From positions 142,864,885 to 142,928,884 of the forward strand of contig NC_053038.3 of assembly GCF_002575655.3 (NCBI RefSeq): a stretch of DNA of 64,000 nucleotides. Reading direction: 5' to 3'. Positions 37,701 to 50,200 of the stretch are shown piece by piece. The notes under the pieces were generated by a model. It made no database searches. It had not been told where the DNA came from and was given only the letters and a program-made list of their open reading frames with translations. Source of the DNA: Aegilops tauschii subsp. strangulata (lineage: Eukaryota; Streptophyta; Magnoliopsida; Poales; Poaceae). Position numbers and translations under genes: made by a program. Numbering within the stretch: the first letter of the stretch is position 1; every line of letters begins with the position of its first letter.

Positions 37701-38738
37701 TGGACTGGAACGCCTACTAGGCTAGGTCATCTTCCGGCCGCCCTCGCAACGTGCAGGTGTGCAATGGGCGATGGGCCCAGACCCCTCCGCGCATAGGATT
37801 TAGACCGGCGTGTTGACCTCTTTGTTGAGCCTAGGTGGGGCTGCGACGTGTTGATCTTCCGAGGCCGGGAATGACCTAGAAAAGTGTGTCCGGCCAAATG
37901 GGATCGAGTGTGTTGGGTTATGTGGTGCACCCCTGCAGGGAATTTTATCTATTCGAATAGCCGTGTCCCTCGGTAAAAGGACGACCCGGAGTTGTACCTT
38001 GGCCTTATGACAACTAGAACTGGATACTTAATAAAACACACCCTTCCAAGTGCCAGATATAACCCGGTGATCGCTCTCTAACAGGGTGACGAGGAGGGGA
38101 TCGCCGGGTAGGATTATGCTAAGCGATACTACTTGGAGGACTTCAATCTACTCTCTTCTACATGATGCAAGATGGAGGTGGCCAGAAGCGTAGTCTTCGA
38201 CAGGATTAGCTATCCCCCTCTTATTCTGGCATTCTGCAGTTCAGTCCTCTGATATGGCCCTTTACACATATACCCATGCATATGTAGTGTAGCTCCTTGC
38301 TTGCGAGTACTTTGGATGAGTACACACGGTTGCTTTTGTCCCTCTTTTCCCCTTTCTGTACCTGGTTGTCGCAACCAGATGCTGGAGTCCAGGAGCTAGA
38401 GATCCCGAGGATGATTCTACATGGAGTTCGGCTTCGAGGAGTAGTTAGGAGGTCCCAGGCAGGAGGCCTTGCCTTTTCGATCGTTGCTACTTTTGTGCTA
38501 GCCTTCTTAAGGCAAACTTGTTTAACTTATGTCTGTACTCAGATATTGTTGCTTCCGCTGACTCGTCTATGATCGAGCACTTGTATTCGAGCCCTCGAGG
38601 CCCCTGGCTTGTATTATGATGCTTGTATGACTTATTTATGTTTTAGAGTTGTGTTGTGATATCTTCCCGTGAGTCCCTGATCTTCATCGTACACATTTGC
38701 GTGCATGATTAGTGTACGGTCAAATCGGGGGCGTCACA
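34756..38738 (+). repeat. L5: 3' LTR of the complex (3983 bp)
   Basis: Begins TGTAACACCCC, ends GGGGCGTCACA, and matches L2 throughout. Its TTAATTAA microsatellite (about 36330-36425) is longer than in L2. The following CATTA (38739-38743) is the expected right target duplication. Its left partner is outside the window. Confidence 0.8.
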
Positions 38739-40880
38739 CATTATTTTCTTACCTTCACAAATGATTTGAGCAGATATGGGTATATCTACTTGATGAAACA
38801 TAAGTCTGAAACATTTGAAAAGTTCAAAGAATTTTAGAGTGAAGTGGAAAATCATCATAACAAGCAGATAAAGTTTCTACGATCTCATCGTGGAGATGAA
38901 TATTTGAGTTATGAGTTTGGTGTTCATTTGAAACAATGTGGAATAGTTTCGCAACTCACACCACCTGGAACACCACAGCGTAATGGTGTGTCCGAACATC
39001 GTAACCGTACTTTATTAGATATGGTGCGATCTATGATGTCTCTTACCGATTTACCACTATCGTTTTGGGGTTATGCATTAGAGACAGCTGCATTCACGTT
39101 AAATAGGGCACCGTCTAAAAATCCGTTGAGATGACACCGTATGAACAGTGGTTTAGTTAGAAACCTAAGCTGTCGTTTCTTAAAGTTTGGGGTTGCGATG
39201 CTTATGTGAAAAAGTTTCTGCCTGATAAGCTCAAACCCAAATCGGAGAAATGTATCTTCATAGGATACCCAAAGGAGACTGTTGGGTATACCTTCTATCA
39301 CATATCCGAAGGCAAGATATTTGTTGCTAAGAATGGATCCTTTCTAGAGAAGGAGTTTCTCTCAAAAGAAGTGAGTGGGAGGAATGTATAACTTGATAAG
39401 GTAATTGTACCTTCTCCCGAATTGGAAAGTAGTTCATCACAGAAAACAGTTCTTGTGATTCCTACACCAATTAGTGAGGAAGCTAATGATGATGATCATG
39501 AAACTTCAGATCAAGTTGCTACCGAACCTCGTAGGTCAACCAGAGTACGTTCCGCACCAGAGCGGTACGGTAATCCTATTATGTAAATCATGTTACTAGA
39601 CCATGACAAACCTACGAACTATGAGGAAGCGATGATGAGCCCAGATTCCGCGAAATGGCTTGAGGCCATGAAATCTGAGATAGAATCCATGTATGAGAAC
39701 AAAGTGTGGACTTTGGTGGACTTGCCCGATGATCGGCGAGCCATTGAGAATAAATGGATCTTCAAGAGGAAGACGAACGCTGATAGTAGTGTTACTATCT
39801 ACAATTGAATTGTCAAAAAAGGTTTTCGACAAGTTCAAGGTATTTTTCTCACTCGTAGCGATGCTTAAATCTGTTCGAATCATGTTAGCAATTGCCACAT
39901 TTTATGAAATCTGGCAAATGGATGTCAAAACTGCATTCCTTAATGGATTTCTTAAAGAAGAGTTGTATATGATGCAACAAGAAGGTTTTGTCAATCCTAA
40001 AGGTGCTAACAAAGTGTGCAAGCTCCAACGATCCATCTATGGACTGGTGCAAGCATCTCGGAGTTGGATTATACGCTTTGATAGTGTGATCAAAGCATAT
40101 GGTTTTATACAGACTTTTTGAGAAGCCTATATTTGCAAGAAAGTGAGTGGGAACACTATAGCATTTCTGATAAGTATATGTGAATGACATATTGTTGATC
40201 GGAAATAATGTAGAATTTTTCTAGAAAGCGTAAAAGGAGTGTTTGAAAGGAGTTTTTCAAAGAAAGACCTCGGTGAAGCTGCTTGCATATTGAGCATCAA
40301 GATCTATAGAGATAGAACAAGACGCTTGATAAGTTTTTTCAATGAGTACATACCTTGACAAGATATTGAAGTAGTTCAAAATGGAACAGTCAAAGGAGTT
40401 CTTGCCTGTGTTGCAAGGGGTGAAGTTGAGTAAAGACTCAAAACCCGACCACGGCAGAAAATAGAAAGAGAATGAAATTTCATTCCCTATGCCTCAGTCA
40501 TAGGTTCTATGAAGTATGTTATGCTGTGTACCAGACCTATTGTGAACCTCACCATGAGTTTGGCAAGAGGGTACAATAGTGATCCAGGAGTGGATAACTG
40601 GACAGCGGTCAAAATTATCCTTAGTGGAATAATGAGATATTTCTCGGTTATGGAGGTGATAAAGAGCTCGTCGTCAAGAGTTACGCCAATGCAAGCTTTG
40701 ACATTGATCCGGATGATTCTAAGTATCAATCTGGATACATATTGAAAGAGGGAGCAATTAGCTAGAGTAGCTTCATGCAGAGCATTGTAGACATAGAATT
40801 TTGCAAAATACATACGGCTCTAAATGTGACAGACCCATTGACTAAGCTTCTCTCACAAGCAAAACATGATCACACCTTAG
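38739..40880 (+). pseudogene. decayed copia pol, integrase to RNase H
   Basis: Closely parallels 48826-51210 of the intact Angela-type polyprotein. It starts in the middle of the integrase domain, because the upstream half was cut off by the gypsy complex. Recognisable stretches are the integrase core (TPPGTPQRNGVSE around 38965), the conserved FWGYALETAAFTLNRAP block (about 39063), the reverse transcriptase segment WQMDVKTAFLNGF (about 39911) and the end of RNase H (DPLTK, about 40830). In-frame stops and frameshifts are frequent (for example near 38835, 39132 and 39390). The second integrase aspartate is replaced (SHRGDEY instead of SDRGGEY), and the YVDD region is frame-shifted. Non-functional. 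Confidence 0.9.
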
Positions 40881-40897
40881 TACTCTTTGGGTGTTAA

Positions 40898-41024
40898 TCA
40901 CATAGCGACGTGAACTAGATTATTGACTCTAGTAAAACACTTTGGGTATTAGTCACATGGCAATGTGAACTAATCACATGGTGATGTGAACTATTGGTGT
41001 TAAATCACATGGCGATGTGAACTA
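40898..41024. repeat. four 20-bp palindromic units before the copia polypurine tract
   Basis: TCACATGGCGATGTGAACTA-like units at 40898-40917, 40953-40972, 40974-40993 and 41005-41024. Each holds the inverted repeat TCACAT-NNNN-ATGTGA. The intact Angela has a single reduced unit at the same place (about 51240). Confidence 0.75.
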
Positions 41025-41053
41025 GATTATCGACTCTAGTGCAAGTGGGAGAC

Positions 41054-42780
41054 TGAAGGAATTATGCCCTAGAGGCAATAATAAAGTTTTTATTTATATT
41101 TCCTTATATCATGATAAATGTTTATTATTCATGCTAGAATTGTATTAACTGAAAACTTAGTACATCTGCGAATACATAGACAAACAGAGTGTCACTAGAA
41201 TGCCTCTACTTGACTAGCTCGTTAATCAAAGATGGTTAAGTTTCTAACCATGGACAAGAGTTGTCATTTGATGAACGGGATCACATCATTAGAGAATGAT
41301 GTGATTGACTTGACCCATCCATTAGCTTAGCACGATGATCGTTTAGTTTGTTGCTATTGCTTTCTTCATAACTTATACATGTTCCTATGACTATGAGATT
41401 ATGCAACTCCCGATTACCTGAGGAACACTTAGTGTGCTATCAAACGTCACAACGTAACTGGTGATTATAAAGATGCTCTACATGTGTCTCCAATGGTGTT
41501 TGTTGAGTTGGCATAGATCGAGATTAGGATTTGTCACTCCGATTGTCGGAGAGGTATCTCTGGGCCCTCTCGGTAACGCACATCACTATAAGCCTTGCAA
41601 GCAATGTGACTAATGAGTTAGTTACAGGATGTTGCATTACAGAACGAGTAAGGAGACTTGCCGGTAACGAGATTGAACTAGGTATGATGATACCGACGAT
41701 CAAATCTCGGGCAAGTAACATACCGATGACAAAGGGAACGACGTATGTTGTTATGCGGTTTGACCGATAAAGATCTTCGTAGAATATGTAGGAACCAATA
41801 TGAGCATCTAGGTTCCGCTATTGGCTATTGACCGGAAGAGAGTCTCGGTCATGTCTACATAGTTCTCGAACCCGTAGGGTCCGCACGCTTAACGTTCGAT
41901 GACGATCGGTATTATGAGTTATGTGTTTTGATGTACCGAAGGTAGTTTGAAGTCCCGGATGTGATCACGGACATGATGAGGAGTCTCGAAATGGTCGAGA
42001 CATAAAGATTGATATATTGGACAATGTTATTCGGACACCGGATGAGTTTCGGAGGTCACCGGATAAATATCGGAGTGTCGGGGGGTTATCGGAATCCCCG
42101 GGGGAAACTAATGGGCCAACATGGGCCTTGTGAGAGAGAGAGAGGAGGGGGCCTTAGGGCTGGCCCCCCTTGAGGAGTCCGAATTGGACAAGGAGGGGGG
42201 CGGCGCCCCCTCTTTCCCTTCCTCTCTCCCTCTCCTTCCTTCCCCCTCTCTCTTCCCTTGTTGGAAACCTACTATGAATAGGATTCCTAGTAGGAATCCT
42301 ACTTGGGGCGCGCCCCATGAGGGCCGGACGGCCTCCCCCTTGCTCCTTTATATATGGGGGCAGGGGGCACCCCATAGACACACAAGTTGACAGTTGTCTT
42401 AGCCGTGTGCGGTGCCCCCCTCCACAGATTTCCACCTCGGTCATATCGTTGTAGTGCTTAGGCAAAGCCCTACGTCGGTAACTTCATCAACACCATAACC
42501 ACGCCGTCGTGCTGACGGAACTCTCCCTCGGCTCAGCTAGATCAAGAGTACGAGGGACACCACCGAGCTGAACGTGTGCAGATCGCGGAGGTGCCGTGCG
42601 TTTGGTACTTGGATCGGTTGGATCGTGAAGACGTTCGACTACATCAACCGCATTACTAAACGCTTCCGCTTTCGGTCTACGAGGGTAAGTGGACACACTC
42701 TCCCCGCTCGTTGCTATGCATCACCTAGATGGATCTTGCGTGTGCTTAGGTAAAATTTTGAAATACTACGTTCCCCAACA
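41054..42780 (+). repeat. 3' LTR of older copia (1727 bp)
   Basis: Begins TGAAGGAATTATGCCC, a decayed form of TGTTGGAAATATGCCC, and ends TTCCCCAACA. A TATA-like TTTATATATGG sits near 42347. Confidence 0.85.
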
Positions 42781-43027
42781 CCAGGAAGTCCAGGTACATC
42801 CATAGGGCATTGTCCCCCGAGCAGTCTGGGAAGACCACCTCTGTGAGAAGAAACCATAGGTAGGCCCTCGCATACTGCTCCACGGTCCTCGGATCCGCAT
42901 CTTGCATACGCTTGAACCAGAGCACGAAACCCAACAGTCTGGCTCTCCTGTAATACGGCTCGTAGCGGTTGTCGTACTTCATCTCAGAGACCTTGGTGTG
43001 GCCCCTCATACATAATGGCAGAAGCAT
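42781..43027 (-). pseudogene. PMD (plant mobile domain, MAIN-like) gene fragment 2
   Basis: The minus-strand exon reads from 43027 (after a plausible AG acceptor at 43028-43029) and starts with RGHTKVSEMKYDNRYEPYYRRARLLGF. This is the opening of the PMD family, compare HGISLGEMRYDERYTPYVREAGLLPF in the gene at 63265. It then passes directly to AYLWFLLTEVVFPDCSGDNALWMYLDFL. The central block typical of the family (THTFHLRTGEMTVTLQDIAMI in the other copy) is missing, so this copy has an internal deletion. The older copia LTR cuts it at 42780. PMD proteins occur both as host genes and inside Mutator-like and other transposons. This one lies in a transposon-like context. Confidence 0.7.
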
Positions 43028-43870
43028 CTGTCAATGTGCACACGAAAATAGTTAGTAAAAAATTTTGGGAAGGCAATTTTTTTATGCAAGACGTTGATCA
43101 TTGTTATTTACCACTCCGTTCTCGATGTAACGGGCGCGATGACCGTTATCGAATGCCGAGTTAAGCATAGTGTAATAACTGTCGATCGCCGGACCAATGG
43201 GGGGAACAACAACATTTTGTTGTCAACATATAATCATCATATCATATTAAACCGTTCAACTAACATGAATCAAATCATATTCAACAATCATAAAAAAATA
43301 CTATGAACATGAACTAGGGTTCATCTTCAAACTAGTTAATCAATCTTTTCAATCCATCATATCACACTGACCAATCATATCATATTCAACTAACATAAGC
43401 ATAAGCATAAACAAAATATAACGTCCACGTGATTAATTCATTCATATAAATTTCTCCAACAACATCCACTATACATCATGCATCACATCATATTAACATG
43501 CCTCATAGCAAAATGAACATACGAGTTAACCATCCAACATGCATCATATCATCTTTTTTTTCAAAAACAAAAAACATGAAATAGGGTTCATCTTAAGCAT
43601 ATTTCCTCAAACAACATCCACTACACATCATGCATCATATCATATCAACATGCATTATATCAAAACAAATTCCCCCAACATGCATCATATAAAAAAATAC
43701 CTTCAAAAAAATATATGAACAAGGGTTCATCTTCACACTACCATTCCAACTAGTGATTAGAGTTCATATCCAACACAATAGAACATCTAGAATCAACCTA
43801 AAACAATCCTAGGGTACACTTATTAAAAAATATATAGTTCAAAAATAGGGGTGATTTGAATCAAATAATG
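43028..43870 (-). other. PMD fragment 2 intron/upstream, AT-rich
   Basis: No convincing coding frame. It holds repeated ATGCATCATAT/CATCATATCA phrases (43370-43700). By position it corresponds to the first intron of the related gene at 63266-63831. Confidence 0.4.
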
Positions 43871-44252
43871 CGAATCGGAAGCTATTTGACTAAACCTAAT
43901 TGGAGGGATCGGAGGAGCTTACTTTTCTCATTTCGGGGCCATCTCGATCCGCAAAAATGGTGAAGAAACGAAGAAGATCCGAGGGGGGGAGTGGAGGAGA
44001 TGAGAGAGGGGGCGAGAGAGAAGAACTCTCTGTTCTTGGGGGGGAGGGGCTGGGGTGGGGCGGGCGTCCCACAGCGTATAACTGTTCAGAACCTGTCGTC
44101 GGGGTCCTGGCGGTAGGATAATACAGGCTACCGCCATGACCAACGGTGGTAGGGTGGGACGGAGGGAGACGGCGGCCGTTTACGGTGCCATGTGGATTAG
44201 TTTTCTACTCCCGGAGGCCCTGATAGTAGGTTATGTAATCCTACCGCCGAGC
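43871..44252 (-). mobile_element. leader and terminal region of PMD/Mutator-like element 2
   Basis: On the minus strand a CT-rich leader (about 43975-44090) runs into a splice-donor-like GTAAGCTCCTCCGATCCC (around 43920). The same layout is seen at both ends of the element at 60390-64000. Inverted CTACCGCC/GGCGGTAG motifs (44108-44115, 44127-44134, 44241-44248) mark the terminal region. The sequence resumes at 53005 after the Angela insertion. Confidence 0.5.
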
Positions 44253-45965
44253 TGTTGGAAATATGCCCTAGAGGCAATAATAAATGGTTATTATTATATT
44301 TCTTTGTTCATGGTAATTGTCTATTATTCATGCTATAATTGTATTGTCCGGAAATCGTAATACATGTGTGAATACATAGACCACAAAGTGTCCCTAGTAA
44401 GCCTCTAGTTGACTAGCTCGTTGATCAACAGATAGTCATGGTTTCCTGACTATGGACATTGATGTCATTGATAACGGGATCACATCATTAGGAGAATGAT
44501 GTGATGGACAAGACCCAATCCTAAGCATAGCATAAAAGATCGTGTAGTTTCGTTTGCTAGAGCTTTTCCAATGTCAAGTATCTTTTCCTTAGACCATGAG
44601 ATCGTGCAACTCCCGGATACCGTAGGAGTGCTTTGGGTGTGCCAAACGTCACAACGTAACTGGGTGACTATAAAGGTGCACTACGAGTATCTCCGAAAGT
44701 GTCTGTTGGGTTGGCACGGATCGAGACTGGGATTTGTCACTCCGTGTGACGGAGAGGTATCTCTGGGCCCACTCGGTAATGCATCATCATAATGAGCTCA
44801 ATGTGACTAAGGCGTTAGTCACGGGATCATGCATTGCGGTACGAGTAAAGAGACTTGCCGGTAACGAGATTGAACAAGGTATTGGGATACCGACGATCGA
44901 ATCTCGGGCAAGTAACATACCGATTGACAAAGGGAATAGCATACGGATTGATTGAATCCTCGACACCGTGGTTCATCCGATGAGATCATCGTGGAACATG
45001 TGGGAGCCAACATGGGTATCCAGATCCCGCTGTTGGTTATTGACCAGAGAGGCGTCTCGGCCATGTCTGCATGTCTCCCGAACCCGTAGGGTCTACACAC
45101 TTAAGGTTCGGTGACGCTAGGGTTGTAGAGATATATGTATGCGGAAACCTGAAAGTTGTTCGGAGTCCCGGATGAGATCCCGGACGTCACGAGAGGTTCC
45201 GGAATGGTCCGGAGGTGAAGAATTATATATAGGAAGTCCAGTTTCGGCCACCGGGAAAGTTTCGGGGGTTACCGGTATTGTACCGGGACCACCGGAAGGG
45301 TCCCGGGGGTCCACCGGGTGGGGCCACCTATCTCGGAGGGCCCCATGGGCTGAAAGTGGAAGGGAACCAGCCCTTAGTGGGCTGGGGCGCCCCCCTTGGG
45401 CCTCCCCCCATGAGCCTAGGGTTGGGAACCCTAGGGGGAGTTCCCCCTTGCCTTGGGGGGCAAGGCAACCCCTTCCCCCCCTTGTGGCCGCCGCCCCCCC
45501 TTGAGATCCCATCTCTTGGGGCCGGCGCCCCCCAGGGGGCCTATATAAAGGGGGGGAGGGAAGGCAGCACACAACAGCCTTGGGCGCCTCCCTCCTCCCC
45601 TGCAACACCTCTCTCTCTCGCGCAGAAGCTCGGCGAAGCCCTGCCTGAGAACCGCTACATCCACCACCACGCCATCGTGCTGTTGGATTTCCATCAACCT
45701 CTCCTTCCCCTTGCTGGATCAAGAAGGAGGAGACGTCGCTGCACCGTACGTGTGTTGAACGCGGAGGTGCCGTCTGTTCGGCACTCGGTCATCGGTGATT
45801 TGGATCACGGCGAGTACGACTCCATCATCCACGTTCATTGGAACGCTTCCGCTCGCGATCTACAAGGGTATGTAGATGCACTCCCTTCCCCTCGTTGCTA
45901 GTATACTCCATAGATGCATCTTGGTGAACGTAGAATTTTTTTTAATTATGCTACGATTCCCAACA
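44253..45965 (+). repeat. 5' LTR of Angela-type copia (1713 bp)
   Basis: TGTTGGAAATATGCCC to ATTCCCAACA. It holds a TATATAAA box at 45542-45549, the likely core promoter. Confidence 0.95.
45542..45549 (+). promoter_or_regulatory. TATA box in 5' LTR
   Basis: TATATAAA between a C-rich and a G-rich stretch. The identical box is in the 3' LTR at 52577-52584. In BARE-1 relatives, transcription starts from LTR TATA boxes of this kind. Confidence 0.7.
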
Positions 45966-45966
45966 G

Positions 45967-45979
45967 TGGTATCAGAGCC
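45967..45979 (+). other. primer binding site of Angela-type copia
   Basis: TGGTATCAGAGCC, complementary to the 3' end of initiator tRNA-Met, one base after the LTR end. Confidence 0.9.
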
Positions 45980-47270
45980 AGGTCTATGCGTAGTTACTAT
46001 GCACGAGTAGAACACAAAGAAGTTATGGGCGTTGAGTTTGCCAATTCTTCTTGCCGCTACTAGTCGTTTCTTGTTTCGGCGGCATTGTAGGATGAAGCGG
46101 CCCGGACCGACCTTACACGTACGCTTACATGAGACAGGTTCCACCGACTGACATGCACTAGTTGCATAAGGTGGCTAGCGGGTGTCTATCTCTCCTAATT
46201 TAGTCGGAACGGATTTGATGAAAAGGGTCCTTATGAAGGGTAAATAGAAATTGGCAAATCACGTTGTGGTCATACGTAGGTAAGAAAACGTTCTTGCTAG
46301 AAACCTACAAACCACGTAAAAACTTGCAACAACAATTAGAGGACGTCTAACTTGTTTTTGCAGCAAGTGCTATGTGATGTGATATGGCCAGAAGATGTGA
46401 TGAATGATATATGTATGAGATTGATCATATTCTTGTAATAGGAATCACGACTTGCATGTCGATGAGTATGACAACTGGCAGGAGCCATAGGAGTTGTCTT
46501 TATTATTTTGCATGACCTGCGTGTCATTGAATAACGCCATGTAATTTACTTTACTTTGTTGCTAAACGCGTTAGCCATACAAGTAGAAGTAATCGTTGGC
46601 GTGACGACTTCATGAAGACACAATGATGGAGATCATGATGATGGAGATCATGGTGTCATGCCGGTGACAAAGATGATCATGGTGCCCCGAAGATGGAGAT
46701 CAAAGGAGCATGATGATATTGGCCATATCATGTCACTATTTGATTGCATGTGATGTTTATCATGTTTTTGCATCTTATTTGCTTAGAACGACAGTAGCAA
46801 GTAGGATGATCCCTTATAATAATTTCAAGAAAGTGTTCACCCTAACTGTGCACCGTTGCGAAGGTTCGTTGTTTCGAAGCACCACGTGATGATCGGGTGT
46901 GATAGATTCTAACATTCGAATACAACGGGTGTTGACGAGCCTAGCATGTACAGACATGGCCTCGGAACACACGCAATACACTTAGGTTGACTTGACGAGC
47001 CTAGCATGTACAGACATGGCCTCGGAACACGGAGGACCGAAAGGTCGAGCATGAGTCGTATAGAAGATACGATCAACATGGAGATGTTCACCGATCTTGA
47101 CTAGTCCGTCTCACGTGATGATCGGACACGGCCTAGTTGACTTGGATCATGTTTCACTTAGATGACTAGAGGGATGTCTATCTGAGTGGGAGTTCATTAA
47201 TAATTTGATTATATGAACTTAATTATCATGAACTTAGTCTAAAATCTTTACACTATGTATTGTAGATCAA
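45980..47270 (+). other. Angela untranslated leader
   Basis: About 1.3 kb without a long frame. It contains a near-perfect direct repeat (TTGACGAGCCTAGCATG..., about 46932-46970 and 46992-47030) and short GATGGAGATCATGATG repeats (46625-46655). A long structured leader is typical of this family and presumably holds packaging and dimerisation signals. No such signal was identified here. Confidence 0.6.
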
Positions 47271-50200
47271 ATGGCCCACGTTGTCCTCAATTTCAACGCG
47301 TTCCTAGAGAAAACCAAGCTGAAAGATGATGGCAGCAATTATACGGACTGGGTCCGGAACCTGAGGCTCATCCTCATAGTAGCCAAGAAAGATTATGTCT
47401 TAGAAGCACCGCTAGGTGAAGCACCAATCCCTGAGAACCAAGACGTTATGAACGCTTGGCAGCAGCGTGCTGATGATTACTCCCTCGTTAAGTGCGGCAT
47501 GCTTTACAGCTTAGAACCGGGTCTCCAAAAGCGTTTTGAGAAACAAGGAGCATATGAGATGTTCGAGGAGCTGAAACTGGTTTTTCAAGATCATGCCCGG
47601 GTCGAGAGATATGAAGTCTCCGACAAGTTCTTCAGCTGTAAAATGCAGGAGAACAGTTCTGTTAGTGAGCACATACTCAGAATGTCTGGGTTGCACAACC
47701 GCTTGTCTCAGCTGGGAGTTAATCTCCCGGATGACGCGGTCATTGACAGAATCCTCCAGTCGCTTCCACCAAGCTACAAGAGCTTTGTGATGAACTACAA
47801 TATGCAGGGGATGGAAAAGACCAATCCCGAGGTATATTCAATGCTGAAATCAGCGGAAGGGGAGATCAGAAAAGAACATCAAGTGTTGATGGTGAATAAA
47901 AGCACTAAGTTCAGGAAGGGCAAGGGTAAGAAGAACTTCAAGAAGGACGGCAAGGGAGTTGCCGCGCCCGGTAAACCAGTTACCGGGAAGAAGTCAAAGA
48001 ATGGACCCAAGCCCGAGACTGAGTGCTTTTATTGCAAGGGAAGTGGTCACTGGAAGCGGAACTGCCCCAAATATTTAGCGGACAAGAAGAAGGCCGGCAA
48101 CACCCAAGGTATATGTGATATACAAGTAATTGATGTGTACCTTACCAGTACTCGTAGTAGCTCCTGGGTATTTGATACCGGTGCGGTTGCTCATATTTGT
48201 AACTCAAAGCAGGAACTACGGAATAAACGGAGACTGGCAAAGGACGAGGTGACGATGCGTGTCGGGAATGGTTCCAAGGTCGATGTGATCGCCGTTGGCA
48301 CGCTACCTCTGCATCTACCCACGGGATTAGTTTTAAACCTCAATAATTGTTATTTAGTGCCAGCTTTGAGCATGAACATTGTATCTGGATCTCGTTTAAT
48401 TCGAGATGGCTACTCATTTAAATCTGAGAATAATGGTTGTTCTATTTATTTGAGAGATATGTTTTATGGTCATGCCCCGCTGGTCAATGGTTTATTTTTG
48501 ATGAATCTCAAACGTGATGTTACACATGTTCATAGTGTGAATACCAAAAGATGTAAAGTTGATAACGATAGTCCCACATACTTGTGGCACTGCCGCCTTG
48601 GTCACATTGGTGTCAAGCGCATGAAGAAGCTCCATGCAGATGGACTTTTGGAGTCTCTTGATTACGAATCATTTGACACGTGCGAACCATGCCTCATGGG
48701 TAAGATGACCAAGACTCCGTTCTCCGGAACAATGGAGCGAGCAACCAACTTATTGGAAATCATACATACCGATGTGTGCGGTCCAATGAGTGTTGAGGCT
48801 CGCGGAGGATATCGTTATGTTCTCACTCTCACTGATGATTTAAGTAGATATGGGTATGTCTACCTAATGAAACACAAGTCTGAAACCTTTGAAAAGTTCA
48901 AGGAATTTCAGAGTGAAGTCGAGAATCAACGTGACAGGAAAATAAAATTCTTACGATCAGATCGTGGTGGAGAATATTTAAGTCACGAATTTGGTACACA
49001 CTTAAGGAAATGTGGAATAGTTTCACAACTCACGCCGCCTGGAACACCTCAGAGAAATGGTGTGTCCGAACGTCGTAATCGCACTCTATTGGATATGGTG
49101 CGATCTATGATGTCTCTTACCGATTTACCGCTCTCATTTTGGGGTTATGCTTTAGAGACTGCCGCATTCACTTTAAATAGGGCACCGTCTAAATCCGTTG
49201 AGACGACACCGTATGAGATATGGTTTGGGAAGAAACCTAAGCTGTCGTTTCTAAAAGTTTGGGGATGCGATGCTTATGTCAAGAAACTTCAACCTGAAAA
49301 GCTCGAACCCAAATCGGAAAAATGCGTCTTCATAGGATACCCTAAGGAAACTATTGGGTATAGCTTCTACCTCAGATCCGAAGGCAAGATCTTCGTTGCC
49401 AAGAACGGGTCCTTTCTAGAGAAGGAGTTTCTCTCGAAAGAATTGAGTGGGAGGAAAGTGGAACTTGATGAGGTGATAGTCACCCCTTCCGAACCGGAAA
49501 GTAGCGCAGCGCGGGAAAATGTTCCTGTGGTGCCTACACCGACTGGGGAGGAAGTTAATGATGATGATCATGAAACTTCAGATCAAGTTACTGAACTTCG
49601 TAGGTCCACAAGGACACGTTCCGCACCAGAGTGGTACGGCAACCCTGTCCTGGAAATCATGTTGTTAGACAACGGTGAACCTTCGAACTATGAAGAAGCG
49701 ATGGCGGGCCCGGATTCCGACAAATGGCTAGAAGCCATGAAATCCGAGATAGAATCCATGTATGAAAACAAAGTATGGACTTTGACTGACTTGCCCGATG
49801 AGCGGCGAGCCATAGAAAACAAATGGATCTTTAAGAAGAAGACGGACGCAGATGGTAATGTGACCATCTACAAAGCTCGACTTGTCGCTAAGGGTTATCG
49901 ACAAGTTCAAGGGGTTGACTACGATGAGACTTTCTCACCCGTAGCGAAGCTGAAGTCCGTCCGAATCATGTTAGCAATTGCCGCATACTATGATTATGAG
50001 ATATGGCAGATGGACGTCAAAACGGCATTCCTTAACGGCTTCCTTAAGGAAGAGTTGTATATGATGCAGCCGGAAGGTTTTGTCGATCCTAAGAATGCTA
50101 ACAAAGTATGCAAGCTCCAACGCTCAATCTATGGGCTGGTGCAAGCATCTCGGAGTTGGAACATTCGCTTTGATGAGATGATCAAAGCGTTTGGGTTTAC

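Larger units (their letters stand above)
9503..38738 (+). mobile_element. gypsy/LARD complex with three LTRs (L1-int-L2-int-L5)
   Basis: Five LTR copies of 3.9-4.2 kb (one truncated) occur here. Each starts TGTRACRCCC and ends GGGGCGTCACA, followed by AGTTGGTATCAGAGCC (tRNA-Met primer site) where an interior follows. L1, L2 and L5 are one subtype and L3 and L4 another. Once the nested L3-L4 element is removed, the order is LTR-interior-LTR-interior-LTR with the middle LTR shared. No gag or pol frame exists in any interior. Long LTRs with non-coding interiors of about 4 kb fit the LARD/Sukkula type known from Triticeae. The right flank at 38739 is copia integrase sequence, so the complex inserted into an older copia element. 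Confidence 0.75.
38739..42780 (+). mobile_element. older copia (Angela/BARE-like) element, 5' part missing
   Basis: Comprises the decayed pol, a purine tract (GTGCAAGTGGGAGAC, 41039-41053) and a 3' LTR. The 5' LTR and gag lie left of the gypsy complex, outside the window. The 3' end abuts a PMD gene fragment. Confidence 0.85.

Noticed and set aside
45117..45901. 200-codon frames on both strands in the Angela LTR (and 52149-52935)
   Set aside because: Within the GC-rich U3/R region of a defined LTR; no conserved protein, and frames overlap on both strands.
46926..47030. CRISPR-like direct repeats
   Set aside because: Only two copies, in a retrotransposon leader of a plant genome.
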